Notes: generated by a model from the letters alone, not told the origin. A DNA stretch of 64,000 nucleotides from Deminuibacter soli (GCF_003412455.1 NZ_QTJU01000001.1:1116001-1180000), one strand, 5' to 3'. Counted from the first letter of the stretch, positions 1 through 8,300 are shown. Made by a program: numbers and translations.

Positions 1-120
1 TAATATCTTGTAAATAAGTTCCTGTTTATCCAGCTTTTTGGCATTGGAAATGCGCAGCTGTTCTGCTATGTCCAGCAATTCAGGAACTAACATATCGTTC
101 AATTGCAAAATGTCGTACAT
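1..120 (-). CDS. rho: Transcription termination factor Rho (5' end only)
   Basis: The first 40 codons of a minus-strand gene whose ATG lies at 118-120; the rest is outside the window. The translation begins MYDILQLNDMLVPELLDIAE and continues with a short helical SAP-like segment ending in KKLDKQELIYKIL. This is the typical start of the Rho N-terminal domain in Bacteroidota. Rho is the hexameric RNA-dependent ATPase that terminates transcription. The RNA-binding and ATPase domains are not visible, so the call rests on the N-terminus alone. It is divergent from asnS. Confidence 0.85.
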   Translation of the reverse strand, partial: MYDILQLNDMLVPELLDIAEQLRISNAKKLDKQELIYKIL

Positions 121-450
121 AAAAAACTAAAGGAGGTAAGGTTTAACGTTAAGATCCAGTCTTATTAATTGAAGAAAAATTCGGTTGATTACTGGAAAAC
201 AAGAATGCTGAGAGGTATGATTGAAAAACGAATCAGCTTGCTTCCGGTTGCAATGTTACTGCAAAATGTTCATATCAAAGCAAAAAATGGCTGTTCATTT
301 GTTTTTTTGGGCTTTTTTCTAAAAAAATTAACGTATTTAGGCGTTTCTGCTGTAACACTGGGTGAATGCGCCGCTAAATGCGGTTTTTGACTGAAAAATG
401 CAATTGACCAGCGCCTTCATTTATATTTGCCCCGCTTTATTTAATTCAAC
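121..450. other. Intergenic region rho-asnS, no convincing gene
   Basis: This AT-rich stretch separates divergent rho and asnS. A 73-codon frame at 169-390 has only a TTG start, no recognisable domain and biased composition, so I do not call it. A small GC hairpin followed by five T lies at about 374-389 (CCGC, loop, GCGG, TTTTT) and could end a short transcript. The asnS attenuator candidate occupies the right-hand end. Confidence 0.5.
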
Positions 451-475
451 AACCCGGCAAGCGGGTTTCTTTTTT
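430..475 (+). promoter_or_regulatory. Candidate transcription attenuator of asnS
   Basis: A terminator-type hairpin (AACCCG 451-456, loop, CGGGTT 462-467, then TCTTTTTT) sits 18 bases before the asnS start codon, inside its presumed leader. Just upstream, CCCGCTT (431-437) is perfectly complementary to AAGCGGG (459-465), which includes part of the terminator's 3' arm. The two structures are therefore mutually exclusive, as in classical antiterminator/terminator switches. No Asn-rich leader peptide is evident. Regulation is inferred from base pairing only. Confidence 0.5.
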
Positions 476-493
476 ATTCAAATTTATTGTGCC

Positions 494-1933
494 ATGTTCA
501 ACAACAGGATTAAGATTAAAACACTGCTGTCTGGCGATGCAGCCGGCCAGCAGGTAACCGTTATGGGATGGGTTCGCAGCTTTAGGAACAACCAGTTTAT
601 AGCCCTGAATGATGGCAGCACCAATAATAATCTGCAGGTGGTTGTTGAACTTGGCCAGCTCGATGAGCCAACACTGAAACGCATTACCACAGGCGCTTCC
701 CTTAAAATTACCGGCCAGGTAGTGGAAAGCCTGGGCAAGGGACAAAAACTGGAAGTAAAGGCAACAACCCTCGAAATACTGGGCGATTGTGATGCAGAAA
801 AATATCCGCTGCAGTTAAAAAACAGGCCCAGCCTCGAATACCTGCGCGAAATAGCACACCTGCGTTTCCGCACCAACACCTTCGGCGCTATTTTCCGCGT
901 ACGCCATGCACTTGCATTCGCGATACACGAGTTTTTCAACAAACAGGGCTTTGTATACCTGCATACACCCATCATCACCGCAAGTGATGCAGAAGGCGCC
1001 GGCGAAACTTTCCGCGTTACCACCCTGCCTTTTGATAACCCGCCGCGCACTGCTGCAGGTGAAATAGATTTTGCAGAAGACTTCTTCGGCAAAAGCACCA
1101 ACCTCACTGTAAGCGGCCAGCTCGAAGGAGAACTCGGTGCTATGGCGTTTAGTGAGGTATACACATTCGGCCCAACGTTCAGGGCCGAAAATTCAAATAC
1201 AACACGCCACCTGGCTGAGTTCTGGATGATTGAACCGGAAATGGCTTTCTATGACCTGGAAGACAACATGAACCTCGCAGAAGCGTTCATTAAATACCTT
1301 ATCGGGTATGTAATGACCAACAACCGGGAAGACCTTGAATTTCTTGATCAGCGCCTGGCCGAAGAAGAAAAGCAAAAGCCGCAGGCCGAACGCAGCGAAA
1401 TGGGTTTAATTGAAAAGCTGGAATTTGTACTCAACAATAACTTTGAACGCATTACCTATACCGAAGCCATCCGGATATTACTCGATTCGCCTGCTTATAA
1501 AAAGAAAAAGTTTAAATACGATGTAAGCTGGGGCATTGATATGCAAAGTGAACACGAACGTTACCTTGTTGAAAAACACTTTAAAAAACCGGTGATTGTA
1601 ACCAATTATCCCAAAGACATCAAGGCCTTTTACATGCGCCTGAACGACGATGGCAAAACCGTTGCTGCCATGGATATACTGGCACCGGGTATTGGTGAAA
1701 TTGTAGGTGGCTCACAACGTGAAGAAAGACTGGAAAAACTGGAAGGCCGTATGCACGATATGCATATACCAACAGAAGAACTGAACTGGTACCTCGATAC
1801 CCGCCGCTATGGCGCTGTGCCGCATGCAGGCTTTGGCCTGGGCTTTGAGCGCATAGTACTGTTTGTAACCGGAATGACAAATATCCGTGATGTAATTCCG
1901 TTTGCGCGAACACCGAAAAACTGTGAATTTTAA
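494..1933 (+). CDS. asnS: Asparaginyl-tRNA synthetase
   Basis: Class II aminoacyl-tRNA synthetase of 479 residues that charges tRNA-Asn with asparagine in the cytoplasm. An N-terminal OB-fold anticodon-binding domain (residues about 1-110) is followed by the class II catalytic core. Motif 2 is seen around [20 protein letters not shown] and motif 3 around [12 protein letters not shown] near the C-terminus. The start at 494 gives the usual MFNNRIKIK opening. The frame is open upstream to an ATG at 398, which would add 32 non-conserved residues and run through the attenuator hairpin. A terminator follows the stop. Confidence 0.95.
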   Translation: MFNNRIKIKTLLSGDAAGQQVTVMGWVRSFRNNQFIALNDGSTNNNLQVVVELGQLDEPTLKRITTGASLKITGQVVESLGKGQKLEVKATTLEILGDCDAEKYPLQLKNRPSLEYLREIAHLRFRTNTFGAIFRVRHALAFAIHEFFNKQGFVYLHTPIITASDAEGAGETFRVTTLPFDNPPRTAAGEIDFAEDFFGKSTNLTVSGQLEGELGAMAFSEVYTFGPTFRAENSNTTRHLAEFWMIEPEMAFYDLEDNMNLAEAFIKYLIGYVMTNNREDLEFLDQRLAEEEKQKPQAERSEMGLIEKLEFVLNNNFERITYTEAIRILLDSPAYKKKKFKYDVSWGIDMQSEHERYLVEKHFKKPVIVTNYPKDIKAFYMRLNDDGKTVAAMDILAPGIGEIVGGSQREERLEKLEGRMHDMHIPTEELNWYLDTRRYGAVPHAGFGLGFERIVLFVTGMTNIRDVIPFARTPKNCEF

Positions 1934-1946
1934 TAGCACAACTTTT

Positions 1947-1979
1947 AAGAAGCGGGTAAATTTGCCTGCTTCTTTTTTT
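1947..1979 (+). terminator. Rho-independent terminator of asnS
   Basis: GAAGCGGG (1949-1956) pairs with CCTGCTTC (1965-1972) with one G-U wobble, followed by seven T. It starts 16 bases after the asnS stop. Confidence 0.8.
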
Positions 1980-2004
1980 AATCATTGGCCAATCAAATAT
2001 CCGT

Positions 2005-2796
2005 ATGCATCAGTCCAACATCAACCAGCTTAAACAAACCCTTCAGCCGGTACGCGATACACTGGTAGCGCACCCGCTTTACACGCGTCTTCACTCGTTA
2101 CAGCACATTCAAACTTTTACACAGTTTCATGTGTACGCTGTATGGGATTTTATGTCGCTGTTAAAATCACTGCAGCAGCAGCTTACCTGTGTGCGCGTGC
2201 CCTGGGTACCTGCAGGAAGCGGCAATACCCGTTATCTCATCAATGAAATTGTACTCGGCGAAGAAAGCGATATAGACGCAAACGGTGTTCGCCAAAGCCA
2301 CTTTGAATTATACCTCAGCGCTATGCAACAGCTCGGTGCAGATACCAGTGCCATCAACAACCTGCTTGCACAACTCGCTGCCGGGCAAACCATACAGCAG
2401 GCCATACAGCAAAACGGCCTGCCACAGGGTGTTGTTGATTTTGTGCATTTCACTTTCCAGATCATCGAAAACACACCTGCACATGTACAGGCTGCCGTGT
2501 TCACCTTTGGCCGCGAAGACCTTATTCCCGATATGTTCCTGGGCATGGTAAAAGAACTGTCTGAAACCTTTCCGCAGCTCGCTATTTTCCGCTATTATCT
2601 CGAGCGCCACATTGAAGTAGACGGAGACCATCACAGCCACCTGGCCATGGAAATGGTAAGCGAATTATGCGGCACCGATACCCAAAAATGGGTAGAAGCC
2701 ACACAAGCTTCTTTACAGGCATTGGAGAGCCGCAAAAAACTGTGGGATGCCGTACTTGCTGCAGTTGAAGAACACCAGCCGGAAGTAAAAGCATAG
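2005..2796 (+). CDS. DUF3050 family protein (haem-oxygenase-like fold)
   Basis: 263 residues matching the DUF3050 family, recognised from the segment HVYAVWDFMSLLK near residue 42, the PWVP motif, and the C-terminal HIEVDGDHHSHLAMEM stretch. The family is all-helical and related to haem-oxygenase/PqqC-like folds. The conserved His/Glu residues suggest a metal or cofactor pocket, but no reaction is established. It has no signal peptide, so it is probably cytoplasmic. It follows asnS but is separated from it by a terminator, so it is likely transcribed alone. Confidence 0.75.
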   Translation: MHQSNINQLKQTLQPVRDTLVAHPLYTRLHSLQHIQTFTQFHVYAVWDFMSLLKSLQQQLTCVRVPWVPAGSGNTRYLINEIVLGEESDIDANGVRQSHFELYLSAMQQLGADTSAINNLLAQLAAGQTIQQAIQQNGLPQGVVDFVHFTFQIIENTPAHVQAAVFTFGREDLIPDMFLGMVKELSETFPQLAIFRYYLERHIEVDGDHHSHLAMEMVSELCGTDTQKWVEATQASLQALESRKKLWDAVLAAVEEHQPEVKA

Positions 2797-2931
2797 AAAA
2801 TTATTTGTTGTATAAAGGCTTGAAACCCTTTACCACACTGTGTTTCAGCAAGTAGTGCGGATGATTGCAAAAATAAATTCAGAAAAACTGTGTATTTTAT
2901 TGGTGGTTTAAATAGAAATCCTATTTTTGCA

Positions 2932-2939
2932 ACCCCAAC
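2932..2939 (+). promoter_or_regulatory. Promoter -7 element for tRNA-Phe
   Basis: TATTTTTG matches the Bacteroidota -7 consensus TAnnTTTG and lies 21 bases before the first tRNA base. No clear -33 TTG was found at the usual spacing. Confidence 0.5.
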
Positions 2940-2960
2940 GGAATAATATCCGCCACGGAT

Positions 2961-3033
2961 GGTGCGGTAGCTCAGTCGGTAGAGCAAAGGACTGAAAATC
3001 CTTGTGTCGCCGGTTCGATCCCGGCCCACACCA
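2961..3033 (+). tRNA. tRNA-Phe (anticodon GAA)
   Basis: The cloverleaf folds as follows: acceptor GGTGCGG/CCACACC, D-arm GCTC...GAGC, anticodon arm AGGACTGAAAATCCT with GAA at the centre, and T-arm GCCGG TTCGATC CCGGC, with discriminator A. The 3' CCA is not encoded. One acceptor pair, C5-A68, is mismatched, whereas a T at position 5 would pair. A terminator follows immediately. Confidence 0.93.
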
Positions 3034-3039
3034 CGAAAG

Positions 3040-3063
3040 CCTCAACAATGTTGAGGTTTTTTT
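3040..3063 (+). terminator. Rho-independent terminator of tRNA-Phe
   Basis: CCTCAA (3040-3045) pairs with TTGAGG (3051-3056) around a CAATG loop, followed by seven T. It begins seven bases after the tRNA and marks the left edge of the AT-rich island. Confidence 0.85.
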
Positions 3064-3109
3064 ATTTAGGGTAACATTACATCTTCAAAGCTATAATAAG
3101 CTATGCCCT

Positions 3110-3775
3110 TTAAAGTTTATAAACATTTAGTATGTCTTCCGGAAGTTTTTCTATCGGCTCGCATTCTGTAATGGAATAGTGAAATTTATCAATAACACCC
3201 ATTAACTTGCCATTGACGAAGTCTCCCTGCCCAATTTGCCGGCGAAAGCTCCTCAAGGCACCTTTCGCGTCATAAATTCTGCGAAGCTCATTCACTTCTT
3301 GATATATGCAGATTCCACCAACGTCAGCACAAGGACGATCATATTTCCATACAACGAAAATCGGAATCTCTCTTTTGCATTTTTCCTTATCCCTTACCTT
3401 GCATTCAAAATAGCTTTTCAATTTGGGCTTGTCGATGACAAGGGTTTCTTTTGGATTAAGCGGATCTTTAATCATTTGCGCGACTTTCATGAAGGCCTTG
3501 CCTTCTAGATACTTGGCTTCCACCCTGGCTATCAAATTATTTTTATCATCAACGACAATGATATCCGGGTTTTGATAAACATCTGTATCCAAACATTTTA
3601 GCCCAGTGTTATCAGTTATAAATTTCTTCAGCTCATCTACAAGCATTTTAGAATTTATAAGGTCCCGCTCAAATGGATATCGTAATACAGATTGAGGCTG
3701 ACAAATATTACATGCCCCGCATGGTTTTGACCAATTAGACAAATTTTTTAAATCTGTCCGACATTGAAGTGCCAT
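3110..3775 (-). CDS. Putative PD-(D/E)XK nuclease with N-terminal cysteine cluster
   Basis: 221 residues, not assigned to a named family. A likely nuclease core reads NPDIIVVDDKNNLIARVEAK: Pro70-Asp71, 14 residues, then Glu86-Ala-Lys88. This fits the PD-(D/E)XK pattern and is followed by a predicted strand IPIFVVWKYDRP. The N-terminus carries Cys5, Cys19, Cys22 and Cys25 (CGACNIC), which suggests a zinc or iron-sulphur site. It is divergent from the methyltransferase across 171 bp and shares the island's low G+C. It may be a second nuclease, a repair protein paired with the modification enzyme, or an accessory specificity factor. Function is inferred. Confidence 0.5.
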   Translation of the reverse strand: MALQCRTDLKNLSNWSKPCGACNICQPQSVLRYPFERDLINSKMLVDELKKFITDNTGLKCLDTDVYQNPDIIVVDDKNNLIARVEAKYLEGKAFMKVAQMIKDPLNPKETLVIDKPKLKSYFECKVRDKEKCKREIPIFVVWKYDRPCADVGGICIYQEVNELRRIYDAKGALRSFRRQIGQGDFVNGKLMGVIDKFHYSITECEPIEKLPEDILNVYKL

Positions 3776-3920
3776 ACGTGTATAATTTAAAAATAAGTTT
3801 TTGATTGAACATTAATTTAATGCTTTTTTCCGGCATAAATTAGAGAATAGTCAGTCCGTCGAGAAATTAATACAAAGAACAAAAATTCAATGGGTTAAAA
3901 CGGCCTGCTATATTTTTTAG

Positions 3921-3928
3921 TAATTTTG
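3921..3928 (+). promoter_or_regulatory. Promoter -7 element of the methyltransferase-AlwI operon
   Basis: TAATTTTG fits the Bacteroidota TAnnTTTG element, 18 bases before the methyltransferase ATG. No clear -33 element was seen. Confidence 0.4.
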
Positions 3929-3946
3929 CAACGAGAATTCTAACCC

Positions 3947-4954
3947 ATGATTTATTCTATACGTGCGATCCAAGACAAGCATTCTATTGTTCCCGAAGAA
4001 ATGAACAAATTGATCCAACTTCACAAAGTGAAGGTTGGAAAAAGCGGAATGCTTTCAAAAAATGCTTATGAATTACTGATCAGCCATCTTGGAAAAGAGA
4101 CCGATAGTGATTCAAAACCGATTTATATTTTAAATGGCAATAAAGTTCCTGTTAAGAACAAACCTTATTATGAAACACCTGATGGCCGCATTTCTATTTT
4201 CCAAGATGATGTTATCAGCTTTTTGCAAGGCCTTCCGCCTAATAGCGTTGATCTAATTGTCACCGACCCCGCCTATTCCGGCATGAATCAAAAGCTTAAG
4301 CTTGGGCGTGGGAAAATTATCGGCAAGTATAACGAAGCAGGAAAAGAAGGAGCAAAATGGTTTGAAGAATTCCACGATACGGAAGAAAACTATAAAGCTT
4401 TTCTTGAAGCATGCTTCCGTGTTCTTAAAAAAGACAGGCACATCTACTTGATGTTCGATTCTTTTTCGCTTTTGTCTCTCGCGCCAATTGCAAGAGAAGT
4501 ATTCGAGGTGAAAAATGTGCTTTGTTGGGATAAGGCAAATATTGGCCTTGGACATTATTTCCGACGCAGGCATGAATTCATTCTATTTGCTAGTAAGGGC
4601 AAAAGAAATTTAAACTCCAAAAACATTCCAGATGTGTGGAAGATCAAACGTGTAACCTCTTCTGCTTATCCAACACAAAAGCCTGTCGAAGTTTTTGAAT
4701 TGATGCTGAAGGGTAGCGCTAGTAAGGACTTTGTCGTTTGTGATCCTTTCCTTGGTAGCGGATCGGCGGCTATTGCTGCGCTCAAACAGAATTGTAAATT
4801 TTTAGGATGTGATATCTCAAGCAAATCTGTTTCCCTGTCCAAAGATCGTATCTCCCAATTCTTGAAAACAAGGATTGACCCTTATCAAAAGGCATCTTTA
4901 TTAGGTGATGACGACGCAATGACAAAATTATTTTTCAATGGCAAACTTAAGTAG
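3947..4954 (+). CDS. DNA methyltransferase (beta-class, N4/N6 type)
   Basis: 335 residues. The catalytic motif DPAY is at about 107-110 (VDLIVTDPAYSG), before the AdoMet-binding motif FLGSG at about 268-272, preceded by YPTQKP. The order IV then I is that of beta-class amino-methyltransferases, which methylate adenine N6 or cytosine N4. The first 80 residues have no clear match and may help target recognition. It overlaps the downstream AlwI-family gene by 17 bp, so the two are surely cotranscribed. It presumably protects the host from that enzyme. Confidence 0.88.
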   Translation: MIYSIRAIQDKHSIVPEEMNKLIQLHKVKVGKSGMLSKNAYELLISHLGKETDSDSKPIYILNGNKVPVKNKPYYETPDGRISIFQDDVISFLQGLPPNSVDLIVTDPAYSGMNQKLKLGRGKIIGKYNEAGKEGAKWFEEFHDTEENYKAFLEACFRVLKKDRHIYLMFDSFSLLSLAPIAREVFEVKNVLCWDKANIGLGHYFRRRHEFILFASKGKRNLNSKNIPDVWKIKRVTSSAYPTQKPVEVFELMLKGSASKDFVVCDPFLGSGSAAIAALKQNCKFLGCDISSKSVSLSKDRISQFLKTRIDPYQKASLLGDDDAMTKLFFNGKLK

Positions 4955-6611
4955 AACACGAACGGTTTTCTCCTTCACTTCTCCACGCACGATAGAAAAA
5001 ATAATTCCTGAAATTCAAGTCTTGATCGATTTCTTTAACGGCAAAGAATGGAATACAAAAACGCAGATCGCTTTCTTTGAAAAACTATTTGCTTCTCAAT
5101 TTTACGAAGGCAGCAAAATGCCGGGTGACGCTGCTTTTGCAGCAAGAGACAGGATTACACGAGCTCCAAAAGCTTTGGGATTTGTTGATCTTAACCCAAA
5201 GATTGCTTTAACGAAGCCAGGTGCGCAACTTTTAAGCGGAAAAAGAATTCATGAGGTCATAGCAAGGCAGTTATTCAAATTTCAGCTACCGTCACCCTTT
5301 CACAAGATACCGGATGACAGAAACTTTAATATACGTCCATATCTGGAATTTCTTCGATTAGTAAAGGAGCTTGATATGATTTCTAAAACAGAAATTGCCA
5401 TTTTTTTTGTTCAACTTACACACTATAAGAAATTCAATGAGACTGTCGAAGCCATCAAAAAATTTAGGAACGATGTAACAGAGAATAAAGGCAATAGGCG
5501 CGCTTTTATTGATGAAGTATTTACAAGAGAGATATTGAAAATTTACGCCGATGACATAGGAGCTGAAAGATTTAAGACAAGAGAAAGCCGTGAAGAAACA
5601 TTGGCAAAATTTGTTCGAACCAAAAAAAGCAATCATTTCGACTATGCCGATGCTTTTATGCGTTATTTAAGAGCTACTCAGCTTATCACTTTTGATAAAA
5701 AGACTTTCAGGGCGATTGTTGCTCCAGCCCGCGCAGAAGAAGTGGCTTATATTTTAAAGAATGTTCCAAGACAGATTTCAAATTTTAAAACAGCTGGCGA
5801 ATTCAAGAATTACTTATATGATCCTACCTCATTGCCCTTGCTGACCGATAACAGAGGCTATCTTGAACATCACCTTTCAAAGTTGAGAGTTCCCTTTAAT
5901 GAAAGATTGACTATTGAGCAATTAAAAGACAAACTTGAACAGGAGGAGGGAAAGATTATTACCCATGCAATCGAAAAAACGACAATCTCCTTAAAAGAAT
6001 ATAGACAGTTTGATGATATCATTTCTGTCTTTAGAAAAGTTCAATTGCGCGAAGTTCCCGATCCGCCACTATATTTTGAATGGAATGTCTGGCGTGCATT
6101 GGTAATGATGAATTATGCAAAAGATATCAAAGGCAATTTCACAATTGATCTTGATGGAGTGCCATTGAATTCCGCCGTTGCTAACAAACCCGATATTGAA
6201 GCTGACTATGGTGAATTCAAAATGATTGTCGAAGTCACAATGTCCAGTGGTAGTAAACAATATGAAATGGAAGGAGAGCCTGTTGCTCGCCATTACGGAC
6301 GTGCCCAACTGTCTTCTGATATTCCTGTATATTGTTTATTTATCGCACCCAAAATTAATGAAAACACCCTCGCTCATTTCTTTAATACCAATAGGTTTAA
6401 CACGAAGGCTTATGGTGGCAAAACAAAAATCATTCCTATGAGCCTTACACATTTCATTGATTTTATGACGATTGCCCGAGATAAAGGATTTACCGATTCC
6501 CAAATATTAAAAAGTTATCTTGACAAAATTATTGCCAGAAATGCCACCGCCGAAGATGAAGCAGTCTGGTTTCAGCAAATAGAGAATTCCATTCCCACCT
6601 GGGTTGCGTAA
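4938..6611 (+). CDS. AlwI-family type II restriction endonuclease
   Basis: 557 residues with AlwI-family features: the N-terminal FSFTSPRTIEKIIPEIQVLI, the block ARDRITRAPKALGFVDLNPK, and FQLPSPFH. The probable PD-(D/E)XK catalytic region lies at about residues 417-432 (NKPDIEADYGEFKMIVEVT), followed by conserved RHYGR near 450. Characterised relatives (AlwI, and more distantly BstNBI, MlyI and PleI) cut beside short asymmetric sites; the target here cannot be read from sequence. The ATG at 4938 lies inside the 3' end of the methyltransferase gene. There is no signal peptide. Confidence 0.8.
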   Translation: MANLSRTRTVFSFTSPRTIEKIIPEIQVLIDFFNGKEWNTKTQIAFFEKLFASQFYEGSKMPGDAAFAARDRITRAPKALGFVDLNPKIALTKPGAQLLSGKRIHEVIARQLFKFQLPSPFHKIPDDRNFNIRPYLEFLRLVKELDMISKTEIAIFFVQLTHYKKFNETVEAIKKFRNDVTENKGNRRAFIDEVFTREILKIYADDIGAERFKTRESREETLAKFVRTKKSNHFDYADAFMRYLRATQLITFDKKTFRAIVAPARAEEVAYILKNVPRQISNFKTAGEFKNYLYDPTSLPLLTDNRGYLEHHLSKLRVPFNERLTIEQLKDKLEQEEGKIITHAIEKTTISLKEYRQFDDIISVFRKVQLREVPDPPLYFEWNVWRALVMMNYAKDIKGNFTIDLDGVPLNSAVANKPDIEADYGEFKMIVEVTMSSGSKQYEMEGEPVARHYGRAQLSSDIPVYCLFIAPKINENTLAHFFNTNRFNTKAYGGKTKIIPMSLTHFIDFMTIARDKGFTDSQILKSYLDKIIARNATAEDEAVWFQQIENSIPTWVA

Positions 6612-6738
6612 TTCCGCTATTAAATATTACGTTGTTTTTAACTATCATTTCAACAATACCCTGCTAAAAACTGACGTTACCTTAGGTGTAAAATTATATC
6701 GATACTATACCCTTACTTTATTCTACTTTTAGTACAAC

Positions 6739-6777
6739 AAAAAGGCTGTTACCCCTTACCGGTGTAACAGCCTTTTT
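6739..6777. terminator. Bidirectional terminator between island and lipoprotein gene
   Basis: AAAAAGGCTGTTAC (6739-6752) and GTAACAGCCTTTTT (6764-6777) form a perfect 14-bp stem with A/T tails on both sides. It serves the convergent AlwI-family gene and the lipoprotein gene. Confidence 0.88.
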
Positions 6778-6796
6778 AATCTATTGCAAAGCAGCC

Positions 6797-7570
6797 TTAA
6801 CGTTGTATATAGTTGTAGCGCAGTGTTCCAACATCCGAGCCGGTAATGCCCGCATTAAGCGGAAAACCATCCGATCCATATACATAACTATACGATGAAG
6901 AATAGCTGATGCCATATGCCGCGCTGGATTCCGTTTCCTTTGTCAGGTTTGATGCAGATATCGCCTGCGGAAAAGAGTTAATCAGGTAGTACACCAAACG
7001 CGCCTGCCCATTGATTGAGGCGTAAGGTGTAGGGCTGTTATCGTAAGTATAGTTATCCACATACTGATCGGTAGCAAACAGGGACTGCGAATACACAGCT
7101 GTCACATTTCCTTTTGCATCCCATACCAGGGAATCAACCCTGCTGTTATTCAGCTGACCAGGATTAACAGTATACACTTTAACCGGGTTTCCTTGTGGGT
7201 TATATACCAGTGTATCGTAGATGCCCTGGTTGCGTTTTATAACTTTTACAATTTTGCCGCCATTGTCATACACAATGTCCGTTGTATCCGAAGTCCGGTT
7301 AATGTCTGTATTGCCATCAGAGCTTGTTACCATGGTCAGCTTTCCGCTATTATACTGGTAAAAATTTGCACTTTGGTAACTGCCTTCAAAATATTCATCA
7401 GCTAGCAGTGTACCGTCTGTATTATACACGTAAGCAATAGAATCAGTACTGTTTGCAGAGGCAAAGATCACTGAGCTGATCATTTTTTGTGCAGGCGTGT
7501 CACTGTTCTTTTTACAAGCTACTGTTGTAGTCAGCAGCGCAAGGCTTAAATAAAGCAGGTTCTTTTTCAT
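6797..7570 (-). CDS. Lipoprotein with YD-like repeats
   Basis: 257 residues. A lipoprotein signal peptide ends at ALLTTTVAC, so Cys19 is the likely lipidated residue and the protein sits in the outer or inner membrane facing the periplasm. The body has repeated short strands of the form Y-x-(D/N)-x-x-G-x-(V/L): YNTDGTLL, YDNGGKIV, YNPQGNPV and WDAKGNVT. This resembles the YD-type beta repeats common in Bacteroidota lipoproteins. No enzymatic motif is seen. It ends at a strong bidirectional terminator and appears monocistronic. Confidence 0.7.
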   Translation of the reverse strand: MKKNLLYLSLALLTTTVACKKNSDTPAQKMISSVIFASANSTDSIAYVYNTDGTLLADEYFEGSYQSANFYQYNSGKLTMVTSSDGNTDINRTSDTTDIVYDNGGKIVKVIKRNQGIYDTLVYNPQGNPVKVYTVNPGQLNNSRVDSLVWDAKGNVTAVYSQSLFATDQYVDNYTYDNSPTPYASINGQARLVYYLINSFPQAISASNLTKETESSAAYGISYSSSYSYVYGSDGFPLNAGITGSDVGTLRYNYIQR

Positions 7571-7649
7571 GAATGTTGTTTTTAAAGGTGTGGTTGTTTG
7601 TGTTTATTAATACAATAGGTTTTGCGAATTACGCGAGCCGGATAGTTTA

Positions 7650-7680
7650 CATAAAAGCCTCCCGCAATAACGGGAGGCTT
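7650..7680 (-). terminator. Hairpin terminator candidate (minus strand)
   Basis: AAGCCTCCCG (7655-7664) pairs perfectly with CGGGAGGCTT (7671-7680). On the minus strand it is followed by TTAT, giving a run of four T with the stem end. It would end any transcript arriving from the micro-gene at 7916-8044. Confidence 0.55.
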
Positions 7681-7915
7681 GGGGGTTGTGTACTATGTAA
7701 GGGGTTAGGGTTGATACAAGTTGTTTTTGATGCGCATGAAAATTATATCTGCCGGTTACAACAATACACATGACAACACCGGTTAAGCTAAACTTGGATT
7801 TAAAAGAAATTGGTTTTTCATCGAAAAGGATTTAGGGTGTTGTTGGTTTTTCTTTCAATTGGATATATAAAATGGGAATCGACATTTTCAGGCATACTTA
7901 GCCATACAACCAGGC

Positions 7916-8044
7916 TCATATGCGGCAGTTGAAATTCTTATGAATTTCCATTGATATTATAATAGGGAAACTGGTTTCCAGCAGATTGGAGAGAATAGCA
8001 AACAGGCACACGGCCGCGCTGCAGAAAAAAAACACTTTTTTCAT
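7916..8044 (-). CDS. Possible small secreted peptide (42 aa)
   Basis: The ATG at 8042-8044 opens a 42-codon frame starting MKKVFFFCSAAVCLFAILSN. It has a positively charged start and a hydrophobic stretch like a signal peptide, followed by about 20 residues with no known motif. A terminator-like hairpin lies downstream on the same strand. It could equally be the decayed start of a larger gene or a chance frame. Confidence 0.3.
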   Translation of the reverse strand: MKKVFFFCSAAVCLFAILSNLLETSFPIIISMEIHKNFNCRI

Positions 8045-8300
8045 GTTTCTGATAAAGGTTTAGGGTAAAAGCAACAACGGTGTTTAACAGGCAGCGATGT
8101 CTGCGATGCATTTACATTGCAGAAAAAATTTTATAATGACAAACAAGCGTGGATAAGGTAACGGCTAAAATTGCTTCCGGGGCAGTAATAAAGTATATTA
8201 CTGAAAGGGTATAGATTAGATCAATGAAGAGTTACTATGTAACCGGTTTCATACCGAAACCATAATACGCCGGCAAGATAATAAAGTTTTGACAACCCAA

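Larger units (their letters stand above)
3064..6738. other. AT-rich restriction-modification island
   Basis: The block between the tRNA-Phe terminator and the bidirectional terminator at 6739 holds three genes: a putative nuclease (minus), then a methyltransferase and an AlwI-family restriction enzyme (plus). Four 60-base lines sampled by hand gave about 30-40% G+C, against 45-52% in sampled flanking genes. This points to horizontal acquisition. No transposase, integrase or duplicated tRNA 3' end was found, so the entry route is not visible. Confidence 0.7.
7571..8300. other. 730-bp intergenic region with one possible micro-gene
   Basis: AT-rich, with no recognisable domain-coding frame. It holds a minus-strand hairpin terminator candidate at 7655-7680 and a possible 42-codon secreted peptide at 7916-8044. 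No further tRNA, tandem repeat or transposon end was seen. Confidence 0.5.

Noticed and set aside
169-390. 73-codon frame between rho and asnS
   Set aside because: Only a TTG start, no domain, and composition typical of AT-rich intergenic DNA.
398-493. ATG-initiated N-terminal extension of asnS
   Set aside because: The extra 32 residues are not conserved in AsnRS and the coding would pass through a terminator-type hairpin.
2631-3029. Minus-strand frame across tRNA-Phe
   Set aside because: Its N-terminal sequence is the usual false translation of the complement of a tRNA gene.
6612-6738. Attachment site (duplicated tRNA-Phe 3' end) at the right edge of the R-M island
   Set aside because: No stretch resembling the tRNA 3' end was found.
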